Positions 37,891 through 45,535 of a DNA stretch of 64,000 nucleotides are shown here, one piece after another. The stretch is taken from contig NZ_JBGCUE010000008.1 of the NCBI RefSeq assembly GCF_041102575.1, positions 102,519 through 166,518 on the forward strand. The letters run 5' to 3'. Numbering within the stretch: the first letter of the stretch is position 1; each line of letters starts with the position of its first letter. This DNA is from Tenuifilum sp. 4138str (GTDB taxonomy: Bacteria; Bacteroidota; Bacteroidia; Bacteroidales; Tenuifilaceae). Below the pieces are notes generated by a model. That model saw only the letters and a program-made list of their open reading frames with translations, ran no database searches and was not told the DNA's origin. Position numbers and translations under genes: made by a program.

Positions 37891-37918
37891 GCCGCCCCAA
37901 CTGGGGCGGCTTTTTTTT
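37891..37918 (+). terminator. Terminator after the susC2 triad
   Basis: GCCGCCCC-AACT-GGGGCGGC followed by eight T residues: a textbook intrinsic terminator 19 bases after the stop codon. Confidence 0.93.
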
Positions 37919-37943
37919 ATGGCTACTATCCTCACAAAAAAAA

Positions 37944-37974
37944 TTGACTCATATTCTTATTTATCATAAATTTG
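37944..37974 (+). promoter_or_regulatory. susC3 promoter
   Basis: TTG at 37944-37946, a 20-base spacer and TAAATTTG at 37967-37974, a full match to TAnnTTTG. It is 50 bases upstream of the susC3 ATG and just beyond the terminator of the previous triad. Confidence 0.7.
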
Positions 37975-38024
37975 GTTTGTGAATTAATTAACTAAACCTA
38001 AACCAAACTATTAACTTGTATTTT

Positions 38025-41000
38025 ATGAGGAAACTGTGTGCCTTTCTCACAGCTTTTTTGTTTATAGGTTCTTTGAATATCTTAGCCCAACAAACTGTGA
38101 GAATTACGGGAACAGTAACTTCGGTCGATGGTGCATGGCCTTTGCAGGGAGTTACTGTGGTTGTTGTTGGTAGCACTACTGGTACGGTTACCAACATGGA
38201 AGGGCGATATGAGATTAGTGTTCCTGCCATTGCTAAAAAGCTTCGCTTTAGCTACATTGGTTACAAAACAGTGGAGGTTGAAATAGCCAACCGTACTGTA
38301 ATCGATGTGGAAATGGAGGAGGAAGCCATTGAAGTGAAGGAGGTTACGGTTACAGCGTTGGGTATCATGCGGGCTGAAAAGGCAACGGGGTATGCCATTC
38401 AGAGTGTAAAAGGCGAAGAGTTAGCTCGCACTCCTGAACTGAATATAGTGAATTCATTGCAGGGACGAATTTCCGGCGCAATCATTACCAACACATCTGG
38501 TGCAGTTGGGGCTTCAACGCGTATCGTGCTTCGTGGGGTTAACTCGCTAAGTACCGATAACCAACCCCTTTTCGTGGTTGACGGGGTAGTGCTCAACAAT
38601 TCAAACTTTGGTGGCACTTACACCGAAGGGGTAAACCGCGGAAGCGGTATTGCTGACATCAATCCAAACGATATTGAGAGTGTTACCGTCCTTAAAGGGC
38701 CCAATGCTGCAGCGCTTTATGGATCGCGAGCTGCCAATGGGGTTATCATTATTAAAACCCGTTCAGCCGATACCGATAAACGCTTTGGCGTTAGCTTTAA
38801 CTCAACCACAACATTCGAAAGGCCTTTGCGTTTACCCGATTTTCAGAATGTTTATGGGCAAGGAACAAACGGCCAATTTGAATTTTACGATGGTAAAGGT
38901 GGTGGCATCAACGACCATGTGGATGAGAGTTGGGGGCCAAAACTCGATATTGGGCTGATGATCCCGCAATGGAACTCGCCTGTTGTTGGCGGTGTTCGTC
39001 AACCCACACCCTGGGTGTCGCACCCTGATAATGTGAAAAACTTTTTTGAGCTTGGGAAAACTTTTTCCAACAACATTGCCATTGAGAGCGCTGCCGACAA
39101 CTATGCAGTTCGCTTTTCCTACACTAACTCCATGCAAACGGGCATGATTCCTAATACTGACCAGGAAAAGAATAGTGTTAACCTGAATGCTACAGCATCG
39201 CCTTATAAATTTCTGGCATTTACTGCAAATGCAACGTACATTAATACATATAGTAAAAACCTTCCTGCATACGGTTATAGCGGGCAGAATGTTATGCAGC
39301 AGTTCATGTGGTTTGGCCGACAGGTTGATGTGGCCGATTTGAAACAGTACACGTATCCCGATGGTAGCAAGCGTAACTGGAACTACAGCTATCACAATAA
39401 TCCTTACTTTACCCTTTATGAGAACCTTAATGGTCTTGATAGGGACAGGCTGTTGGGTCAAGCAACATCAACCATAAAGTTTACTGACTGGTTAAGCCTA
39501 AAGACAGGTATAGGAGTTGATTACTACACAAACTATAACAATGCGCGTTCCGCTTATGGCGATATTGAAAGTCCCTATGGTTTTCTGAGCGAGTCAAAGC
39601 GCACGTTCCGTGAGGTTAATACCGACTTTATGTTCATGATCAATAAGTCGTTTACTGAAAAACTTGCTTTCTCGTTCAACTTTGGGGGCAACCGGATGGA
39701 ACAGTTCACCCAATCGCTGAGCGCCTACATTACTGAACTTAGCGTACCCGATGTTTACACCTTTGAGAATGCCAGGGTACCCGTTGTTACCATGAACTAC
39801 ATTACCAAAAAGCGAATTAACAGCTTATACTTTAACGGTCAGTTTATTTGGAAAAATGCATTATTCTTTGATTTTACCGGGCGCAACGAATGGTCGAGCA
39901 CGTTACCAGCGGGTAACAATTCATACTTTTACCCCTCGGTTAACGTATCGGCCGTTCTTACCGATTTGTTCAATATACAATCCAGAAAATTTAGCTTTGC
40001 TAAGCTGCGTGCCGGTTGGGCACAGGTTGGCGCCGATACTGATCCCTACCAGTTGCAACCCGTGTATAGATTCGACGATGGTTGGAATTCCGGTACCAAG
40101 CTGGCACAAATTTACATTCCAAACGACTTGCCTAATCCAAATCTTAAACCGCAGCGAACCAACTCATTTGAAATAGGGGCTGACATACGATTCTTTATGA
40201 ACCGACTAGCTTTTGACTTAACCTACTATTCCCAAAGTACCTATGATCAGATTATCCGTATGCCCATAAGCGCAACAACCGGTTATACATCTACCATAGT
40301 AAACGCTGGTCAGATTGACAACAGGGGGGTTGAACTGTCGGTAAATGGAATACCCGTAAAAACCCGATCGGGTTTTGAGTGGAACATTGGCATAAACTTT
40401 TCCAGGAATGTAAACAGGGTTAGGAAGTTAGCTGAAGGGCTCGACCAGTATGTGCTGGGTGGCTACTGGAGCCTTGATGTGCTGGCTATACCTGGTGAAC
40501 CCTTTGGAGTTCTTTATGGGTATGACTTTATGAGGAACGAAGAAGGGAAAGTAATTCACATTGAAGGATTACCCTTACAGGGTGATATTAAGAAGTTAGG
40601 AAACTACACACCCGATTGGGTTGCTGGGGTAACTAACTCAATTAGGTTTAAAAACCTTATCCTTAGTGCCCTTATTGATGCCCGTTGGGGTGGTGAGATA
40701 TACTCTATGACCAACACTTGGGGCCGATATGCTGGGGTTTTGAAGGAAACTCTCAAGGGGCGCGAGGGAGGAATTGTGGGTGTTGGAGTAATGTCCGATG
40801 GACAGGGTAGATGGACCGAGAATGATGTGGTTGTTTCGGCTGAGGAGTACAACAAAGCTGCCTATAATAACAATATAGCCTACTCCAGCATTTTTGACGC
40901 AAGTTTTATTAAGCTTAGGGAGGTTCAAATTGGCTATACCATTCCTAAAATAGGTAAAAGCTCAATACGGAATGTTTCCATTTCTTTAGTAGGACGTAAT

Positions 41001-41135
41001 TTGGCTATACTTTACGCTAGGGTACCTCATATTGACCCCGAAACCGCATTTAGCAACTCCAATGTTCAGGGGTTAGAGTTTGGTCAACATCCTACAGCGC
41101 GCAGTTTAGGGGTAAATTTAAGCTTTAAGTTCTAG
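38025..41135 (+). CDS. SusC/RagA-type TonB-dependent transporter (SusC3)
   Basis: About 1036 residues from the ATG at 38025 (MRKLCAFLTAFLFIGSLNIL, signal peptide). The N-terminal beta domain (VRITGTVTSVDGAWPLQGVT) is clearly diverged from those of SusC1 and SusC2. The TonB-box region is EVTVTALGIMRAEKATGYAI, the plug has IVLRGVNSLSTDNQPLFVVD and the barrel ends LGVNLSFKF. From the plug onward it is a close paralogue of SusC2. G+C-richer codon choice than SusC1 is apparent. It heads the second triad with susD3 and a lipoprotein gene. Confidence 0.95.
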   Translation: MRKLCAFLTAFLFIGSLNILAQQTVRITGTVTSVDGAWPLQGVTVVVVGSTTGTVTNMEGRYEISVPAIAKKLRFSYIGYKTVEVEIANRTVIDVEMEEEAIEVKEVTVTALGIMRAEKATGYAIQSVKGEELARTPELNIVNSLQGRISGAIITNTSGAVGASTRIVLRGVNSLSTDNQPLFVVDGVVLNNSNFGGTYTEGVNRGSGIADINPNDIESVTVLKGPNAAALYGSRAANGVIIIKTRSADTDKRFGVSFNSTTTFERPLRLPDFQNVYGQGTNGQFEFYDGKGGGINDHVDESWGPKLDIGLMIPQWNSPVVGGVRQPTPWVSHPDNVKNFFELGKTFSNNIAIESAADNYAVRFSYTNSMQTGMIPNTDQEKNSVNLNATASPYKFLAFTANATYINTYSKNLPAYGYSGQNVMQQFMWFGRQVDVADLKQYTYPDGSKRNWNYSYHNNPYFTLYENLNGLDRDRLLGQATSTIKFTDWLSLKTGIGVDYYTNYNNARSAYGDIESPYGFLSESKRTFREVNTDFMFMINKSFTEKLAFSFNFGGNRMEQFTQSLSAYITELSVPDVYTFENARVPVVTMNYITKKRINSLYFNGQFIWKNALFFDFTGRNEWSSTLPAGNNSYFYPSVNVSAVLTDLFNIQSRKFSFAKLRAGWAQVGADTDPYQLQPVYRFDDGWNSGTKLAQIYIPNDLPNPNLKPQRTNSFEIGADIRFFMNRLAFDLTYYSQSTYDQIIRMPISATTGYTSTIVNAGQIDNRGVELSVNGIPVKTRSGFEWNIGINFSRNVNRVRKLAEGLDQYVLGGYWSLDVLAIPGEPFGVLYGYDFMRNEEGKVIHIEGLPLQGDIKKLGNYTPDWVAGVTNSIRFKNLILSALIDARWGGEIYSMTNTWGRYAGVLKETLKGREGGIVGVGVMSDGQGRWTENDVVVSAEEYNKAAYNNNIAYSSIFDASFIKLREVQIGYTIPKIGKSSIRNVSISLVGRNLAILYARVPHIDPETAFSNSNVQGLEFGQHPTARSLGVNLSFKF

Positions 41136-41154
41136 TTTGTTAAAAATATGAAGT

Positions 41155-42711
41155 ATGAAACTATATAGATTATTGATGGTAAGCTTAGTTGTATTTGGGG
41201 TAGTTTCCTTGCAGTCGTGCACAAAAAGTTTTGATGAAATAAACAATAACCCCAATGCAATTGATATAAACAAGGATTATCCCGATAAGCTATTGGCTAA
41301 TGCTATTGAGGATGTTGCCGATATTGTTTTTGATGTTTGGCTGGGGCATGAGATTGGCTCATGCTGGGTACAACACATGGCCAAAGTACAGTACACCGAT
41401 GAGGATAGGTATGTACCACGCAACGATGTTATCAACTCGGTTTGGACTAACCTCTATTCAGGGCCCGCAATTGAAGCCCAGCGCATTTACGAAATGGGGC
41501 AACGTTTAGGGAATAGGAACTACCAGGCAGTAGCCCTTGTGCTTAAATGCTATGTCTTTTCGGTACTTACCGATTTGTATGGCGATATACCCTACTCGGA
41601 GGCATTAAAGGTTGATAGTACCTATACCCCTAAGTACGATACGCAGGAATCAATCTATATTGCATTGAATGAAAAGCTAAAAGAAGCAAACGACTTATTC
41701 CAGGTTGGTGGTCCAATAGTAGAGGGCGATATTCTATACGGAGGCGATATTACCAAATGGAAACGATTTGCCAACTCGCTGCGTTTACGTTTGCTTATGC
41801 GAATGTCCAACAGGCCTGAAGCTGATTTACAAAACTTCATTAGAAATGAAATAGATGGTATTATATCCGATCCCACAACCTATCCAATTATCAGCAATAA
41901 CTCACAGAATGCTGCATTAATCTACATGGGTTCATACCCCAATAACCATCCGCTTAACGAGACCTATAAAACCCGCGATGATCATAGGGTTAGCAAAACG
42001 CTAATTGATGCCATGTACAATACCAATAACCACGATCATCCCGACTGGCGAATAGTAGTTTACGCTGAAACACCCCAAGCGGGTGGTTTCTGGATAGGGT
42101 TACCCAATGGATTGACATCGGCAAAGGCTGCCGCTTACCTGGGTAATGGCATTAAACGAACCTCAAAGCTGGGTGAATACTTCCGTAAAGCCAATGCTCC
42201 CGGTATGTTTATGAGCCGCGCAGAGGTTTGCTTCCTTCTGGCTGAAGCCAAGTATCGTGGTTTGCTAACGTTTGGAACAGAAACAGCACAGGATTACTAT
42301 GAATTGGGAATTCAAGAGTCGTACAGGCAGTTTGCAAACGAGATTGTCGAAAACGTTCCATACTACTACGATTTAGGAGGGGTTTCCAGAAATATTGACG
42401 ATTATATCAATGATTTTCTTGCCAACAATGGCAAATGGGAAGCAGGGAAAGAACTTGAAAAGATTTATACCCAGAAATGGGTTGCCATGTTCGACCAGGG
42501 CTTGCAGGCGTGGTTTGAATGGCGAAGAACGGGTTATCCCCAGCTAACACCTGCCGAGGATGGCTTAAATGGAGGGATGATACCCCAGCGATTACGTTAC
42601 CCCTCCGACGAGTATTCCCGTAACGGATCAAACCTGGCTGCTGCAGTTGCTCGACAGGGTGCCGATAACCTTAATACTCGGGTTTGGTGGGATGTTGCCG
42701 ATAACAATTAG
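41155..42711 (+). CDS. SusD-like surface lipoprotein (SusD3)
   Basis: 518 residues, lipobox SLQSC, mature start CTKSFDEINNNPNAIDINKD. Shares the landmarks of SusD2: WVQHMAKVQYTDEDRYVPRN, KWKRFANSLRLRLLMRMS, IGLPNGLTSAKAAAYLGNG and WVAMFDQGLQAWFEWRRTG. Predicted partner of SusC3, whose stop lies 19 bases upstream. The shared pattern indicates that the whole susC-susD-lipoprotein unit was duplicated, not single genes. Confidence 0.92.
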   Translation: MKLYRLLMVSLVVFGVVSLQSCTKSFDEINNNPNAIDINKDYPDKLLANAIEDVADIVFDVWLGHEIGSCWVQHMAKVQYTDEDRYVPRNDVINSVWTNLYSGPAIEAQRIYEMGQRLGNRNYQAVALVLKCYVFSVLTDLYGDIPYSEALKVDSTYTPKYDTQESIYIALNEKLKEANDLFQVGGPIVEGDILYGGDITKWKRFANSLRLRLLMRMSNRPEADLQNFIRNEIDGIISDPTTYPIISNNSQNAALIYMGSYPNNHPLNETYKTRDDHRVSKTLIDAMYNTNNHDHPDWRIVVYAETPQAGGFWIGLPNGLTSAKAAAYLGNGIKRTSKLGEYFRKANAPGMFMSRAEVCFLLAEAKYRGLLTFGTETAQDYYELGIQESYRQFANEIVENVPYYYDLGGVSRNIDDYINDFLANNGKWEAGKELEKIYTQKWVAMFDQGLQAWFEWRRTGYPQLTPAEDGLNGGMIPQRLRYPSDEYSRNGSNLAAAVARQGADNLNTRVWWDVADNN

Positions 42712-42736
42712 TTGAACACCATTAATTGATTAGAGT

Positions 42737-43594
42737 ATGAGATTATATGAAACAAAAGTCATAAAGGGAACATTGCTCCTGGCAATTTTTGCCATGCTTT
42801 TTAGTTCCTGCCTGAAGGATGATGATTTAATGACTGCCGATGCAAAAACTGGTGGTTTGGTTGAGTCGGCATCGTTGGTGCAACTGGTACCAAAGAAATC
42901 AAATAGTGTTGATGTCGAACTTAAGGTTTATTTGGGACCAGCCATACAAGAGGTTAAGGTTTACAAGCAGTTTTACCACATCGCAACCGACGAAGCCTCT
43001 AATGTTGAACTACTCGGCAGCTTTAGTGTAAGTGGCCAGAACTTGAACGACACATTGTTGCTTAGCCAGACCTTTACGTGGGAACAGCTGAAACAGGGAT
43101 TAACCCTTGATAGCTATACTCTACCCGATGACCCTTTAAACGCCGATATTGGAGACTATTTCATGCTTAAGTATGTTTCCGTAATGGACGATGGCAGGGA
43201 GGTTACCAGCAATTCACAAACCGAGGTATTGGTAGCTAATAGTTTTTCGGGGTATTACTTGTCCAGTATTACCTATATACACCCTAATTTTCCAACTAGA
43301 GAGTATCAACTAATAAAGGAACTGATTACTGAGAGTGGTAATACCTGTTCAACAAATTTTGCAGTATGGGGAAGCTATGGCGAGACAATATACCTTACCA
43401 TTAATCCTGACAACAGCATTACCTTCAATGTTTTTGGGTTCGATTATATTGTAGAAGAGGGTGATCCAAATAATCCCTTGGTTTACTCCCATTACGATCC
43501 GGTAACTGATTTTATCTACCTTAACTATCATTACCTGGCCCCTGGTGGGTATAGAGTATTTTATGAGGTTTTGGAACCCATTACCAAAAAATAA
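42737..43594 (+). CDS. SusCD-associated surface lipoprotein, paralogue
   Basis: 285 residues, lipobox LFSSC, mature start CLKDDDLMTADAKTGG. Paralogous to the protein at 37014: shared features include the DDLxTAxAxxGG start, FTWEQL, the DPLNADIGDYF stretch and the C-terminal GGYRVFYE. No catalytic motif is visible. It closes the second triad. The two copies have diverged much more than their SusC partners, as expected for ligand-facing surface proteins. Confidence 0.75.
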   Translation: MRLYETKVIKGTLLLAIFAMLFSSCLKDDDLMTADAKTGGLVESASLVQLVPKKSNSVDVELKVYLGPAIQEVKVYKQFYHIATDEASNVELLGSFSVSGQNLNDTLLLSQTFTWEQLKQGLTLDSYTLPDDPLNADIGDYFMLKYVSVMDDGREVTSNSQTEVLVANSFSGYYLSSITYIHPNFPTREYQLIKELITESGNTCSTNFAVWGSYGETIYLTINPDNSITFNVFGFDYIVEEGDPNNPLVYSHYDPVTDFIYLNYHYLAPGGYRVFYEVLEPITKK

Positions 43595-43600
43595 ACCCAA

Positions 43601-43631
43601 ATTCGTCAATTGAATTTTTCAATTGACGAAT
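43601..43631 (+). terminator. Hairpin after the susC3 triad (CAATTG-type repeat, copy 2)
   Basis: ATTCGTCAATTG and CAATTGACGAAT form a 12 bp perfect stem with loop AATTTTT, 6 bases beyond the stop codon. It resembles the hairpins at 24101-24135 and 52551-52578. Confidence 0.6.
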
Positions 43632-43649
43632 CGACTAACAAAATCTAAT

Positions 43650-43669
43650 CATTCCGAGATCTCGGAATG
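43650..43669. repeat. 20 bp perfect palindrome
   Basis: CATTCCGAGATCTCGGAATG is fully self-complementary. The flanks AAATCT and AGATTT can extend the pairing across small bulges. It lies in a run of four inverted repeats between the lipoprotein gene and pepT. Confidence 0.7.
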
Positions 43670-43702
43670 AAAGATTTTGATAAGTCGGGATTGCCTCGAT
43701 AA

Positions 43703-43749
43703 GTCAATAGAAACAAGTTGTTTTAATGTTTTATTGTGTTTCTATTGAC
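43703..43749. repeat. 13 bp inverted repeat between lipoprotein gene and pepT
   Basis: GTCAATAGAAACA (43703-43715) and its exact complement (43737-43749) are separated by 21 T-rich bases. This is the third of four hairpins in this interval. Confidence 0.65.
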
Positions 43750-43763
43750 TAATCTCAGAAAAA

Positions 43764-43790
43764 AAACGAGGGAGTTTTCTCCCTCGTTTT
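43764..43790. terminator. Terminator serving pepT (possibly bidirectional)
   Basis: AAACGAGGGAG-TTTT-CTCCCTCGTTT with A residues before and T residues after, so it can work as an intrinsic terminator in either direction. It lies just beyond the pepT stop codon at 43808. Confidence 0.88.
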
Positions 43791-43807
43791 TTTATCGCTG
43801 AATTTTC

Positions 43808-45046
43808 TTACTTTGATGCGTATAGCTCAATTATTTTGAGCATTACCTCGGTTGCTTTAACCATACTTTCTACGGCTACGTATTCATGCTTTCCATGAAA
43901 GTTTTCGCCGCCTGCAAATAGGTTGGGGCAGGGGAGTCCCATATAGGAAAGGCGGGCGCCATCAGTTCCCCCTCTAATGGGTTTAACCTTTGGCTTAACG
44001 CCAACTGCTTCCATGGCTTCAATGGCAGTTGAAACAACATGGTAAACCGGCTCAACCTTTTCGCGCATGTTGTAGTACTGGTCCTTTAGCTCCAAAGTAA
44101 CAGTACCTTCGCCGTACTTGGTATTTAAATATTCTGCTATGCGCTGCATATAAACCTTTCGGGCTTCAAACTTTTTACGATCGTGGTCGCGGATAATGTA
44201 TTGAAAAGTTGCCTTTTCAACTGATCCATCCATTTTGATTAAGTGGTAGAACCCCTCGTAACCTTGAGTGTGTTCAGGGCGTTCATGTGCAGGTAGCAGG
44301 CCATTGAATTCCTGGGCTATAAGTATTGCATTTAACATCTTATCCTTTGCATATCCAGGATGGATGTTACGTCCCTGGATTGATATCTTGGCGCTTGCGG
44401 CATTAAAGTTCTCAAATTCTAGCTCACCTATTGCGCCACCGTCGAGCGTATAAGCAAAATCGGCACCAAAGCGCTTTACGTCAAAATGGTCAACTCCGCG
44501 ACCAACCTCCTCATCAACTGTAAAACCGATACGAATTTTGCCATGTTCAAAGCTGGGGCTTTTGATGAGGTACTCAACTGCTGTCATAATTTCGGCTACT
44601 CCGGCCTTATCATCAGCGCCAAGTAGCGTAGTGCCATCGGTTACAATCAGGGTTTGCCCAACATAATTCTTAAGTTCAGGGAATTCCTTAGGCGAAAGTG
44701 CAATTCCTAACTCCTTGTTCAGAATAATTTCGGATCCATCGTAATTCTCAACGAAGCGTGGATTAACATCTTTCCCTGGCATATCGGGCGAAGTATCAAC
44801 ATGGGCAAGAAAACCCAAAACCGGAACCTTTTTTGAGGTGTTTGCGGGTATTGTTGCCATCACATAACCATACTGGTCAATTTCTACTTCCTGAGCCCCC
44901 AATTCCTTGAGTTCCTGTACTAATAAATTGCTCAAAACCAGCTGTTTCTCAGTGCTCGGAAACCTTTCGGTTACAGTGTCGTCGCTTTGGGTATCTATCT
45001 TTACATACCTAATAAAGCGGTCGATAAGAAATTGTTTGTTTATCAT
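43808..45046 (-). CDS. pepT: Peptidase T (tripeptide aminopeptidase)
   Basis: Cytoplasmic M20-family zinc aminopeptidase that removes the N-terminal residue from tripeptides. 412 residues, usual length. Metal-site motifs: [48 protein letters not shown] and the C-terminal [19 protein letters not shown] with [11 protein letters not shown]. It stands next to the SusCD island and, across a small cassette gene, an OPT-type peptide transporter, which suggests a peptide-use neighbourhood. Confidence 0.96.
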   Translation of the reverse strand: MINKQFLIDRFIRYVKIDTQSDDTVTERFPSTEKQLVLSNLLVQELKELGAQEVEIDQYGYVMATIPANTSKKVPVLGFLAHVDTSPDMPGKDVNPRFVENYDGSEIILNKELGIALSPKEFPELKNYVGQTLIVTDGTTLLGADDKAGVAEIMTAVEYLIKSPSFEHGKIRIGFTVDEEVGRGVDHFDVKRFGADFAYTLDGGAIGELEFENFNAASAKISIQGRNIHPGYAKDKMLNAILIAQEFNGLLPAHERPEHTQGYEGFYHLIKMDGSVEKATFQYIIRDHDRKKFEARKVYMQRIAEYLNTKYGEGTVTLELKDQYYNMREKVEPVYHVVSTAIEAMEAVGVKPKVKPIRGGTDGARLSYMGLPCPNLFAGGENFHGKHEYVAVESMVKATEVMLKIIELYASK

Positions 45047-45073
45047 GGCGGATTATTTAGTTTGTAGTGTTTA

Positions 45074-45102
45074 GTGTTTAGTTTTTAGTGTTTAGTATTA
45101 GT
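45074..45102. repeat. Left inverted repeat of the four-helix-bundle cassette
   Basis: GTGTTTAG repeated with spacers. It is nearly the exact complement of 45501-45529 on the other side of the small gene, and a further GTGTTTAG precedes it. Confidence 0.65.
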
Positions 45103-45471
45103 GTGGTCTTCATGTTTTTTCTTAAGATAATAGTTGATAAATCCGTTAAGCAGTTTTTTGCATTTCTCAATGTCATCCGTTATTTGTTCAAGAGCTGTAG
45201 CATCAATATAACCTTGATCAAAAGCTATATATATTTGCGTTTCCAATTCAAATAACGATCCCCTTGCAATGTAAAGGAATTGGGTTGTCTCCTTTAAATG
45301 ATTGCGGCCAATGCCTTCCGCGATATTTGAAGGAATTGAAATGGCACTTTTTCTTATTTGTTGTGTCAATCCAAAAATTTCATCTTTAGGGAAATCTTTT
45401 GAAATTGTATAAATAGAATTTGCAAGCTGTTTGCTAGCTATCCAAACATCTAATTGTTTATAATCAATCAT
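45085..45471 (-). CDS. Four-helix-bundle protein (23S rRNA intervening-sequence protein family)
   Basis: 128 residues. The N-terminus DYKQLDVWIASKQLANSIYT, the motif IRKSAISIPSNIAEGIGR and the FLYIARGSLFELETQIYIA helix define the small S23/IVP-like four-helix-bundle family. Members are found in rRNA intervening sequences and as stand-alone genes; the biochemical role is unknown. Here it is stand-alone, between pepT and the OPT transporter. It is flanked by near-perfect inverted repeats made of GTGTTTAG units, one of which overlaps its 3' end. That layout suggests it arrived as a small mobile cassette. Confidence 0.88.
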   Translation of the reverse strand: MIDYKQLDVWIASKQLANSIYTISKDFPKDEIFGLTQQIRKSAISIPSNIAEGIGRNHLKETTQFLYIARGSLFELETQIYIAFDQGYIDATALEQITDDIEKCKKLLNGFINYYLKKKHEDHTNTKH

Positions 45472-45500
45472 ACTAATCTCATAAAATTTTGCAATAGTTC

Positions 45501-45529
45501 CTAAAAACTAAACACCAAAAACTAAACAC
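45501..45529. repeat. Right inverted repeat of the four-helix-bundle cassette
   Basis: Starts CTAAAAACTAAACACC and repeats the CTAAACAC unit; complementary to 45074-45102. It lies 30 bases upstream of the small gene's start. Confidence 0.65.
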
Positions 45530-45535
45530 GATTCT

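Noticed and set aside
38832..39461. 209-codon open frame antisense to susC3
   Set aside because: Fully inside a well-supported SusC gene; its protein has no domain and the sense frame explains the base pattern.
27150..43594. Invertible SusC shufflon as in Bacteroides
   Set aside because: All three susC genes have the same orientation and no site-specific recombinase is nearby; only homologous exchange is supported.
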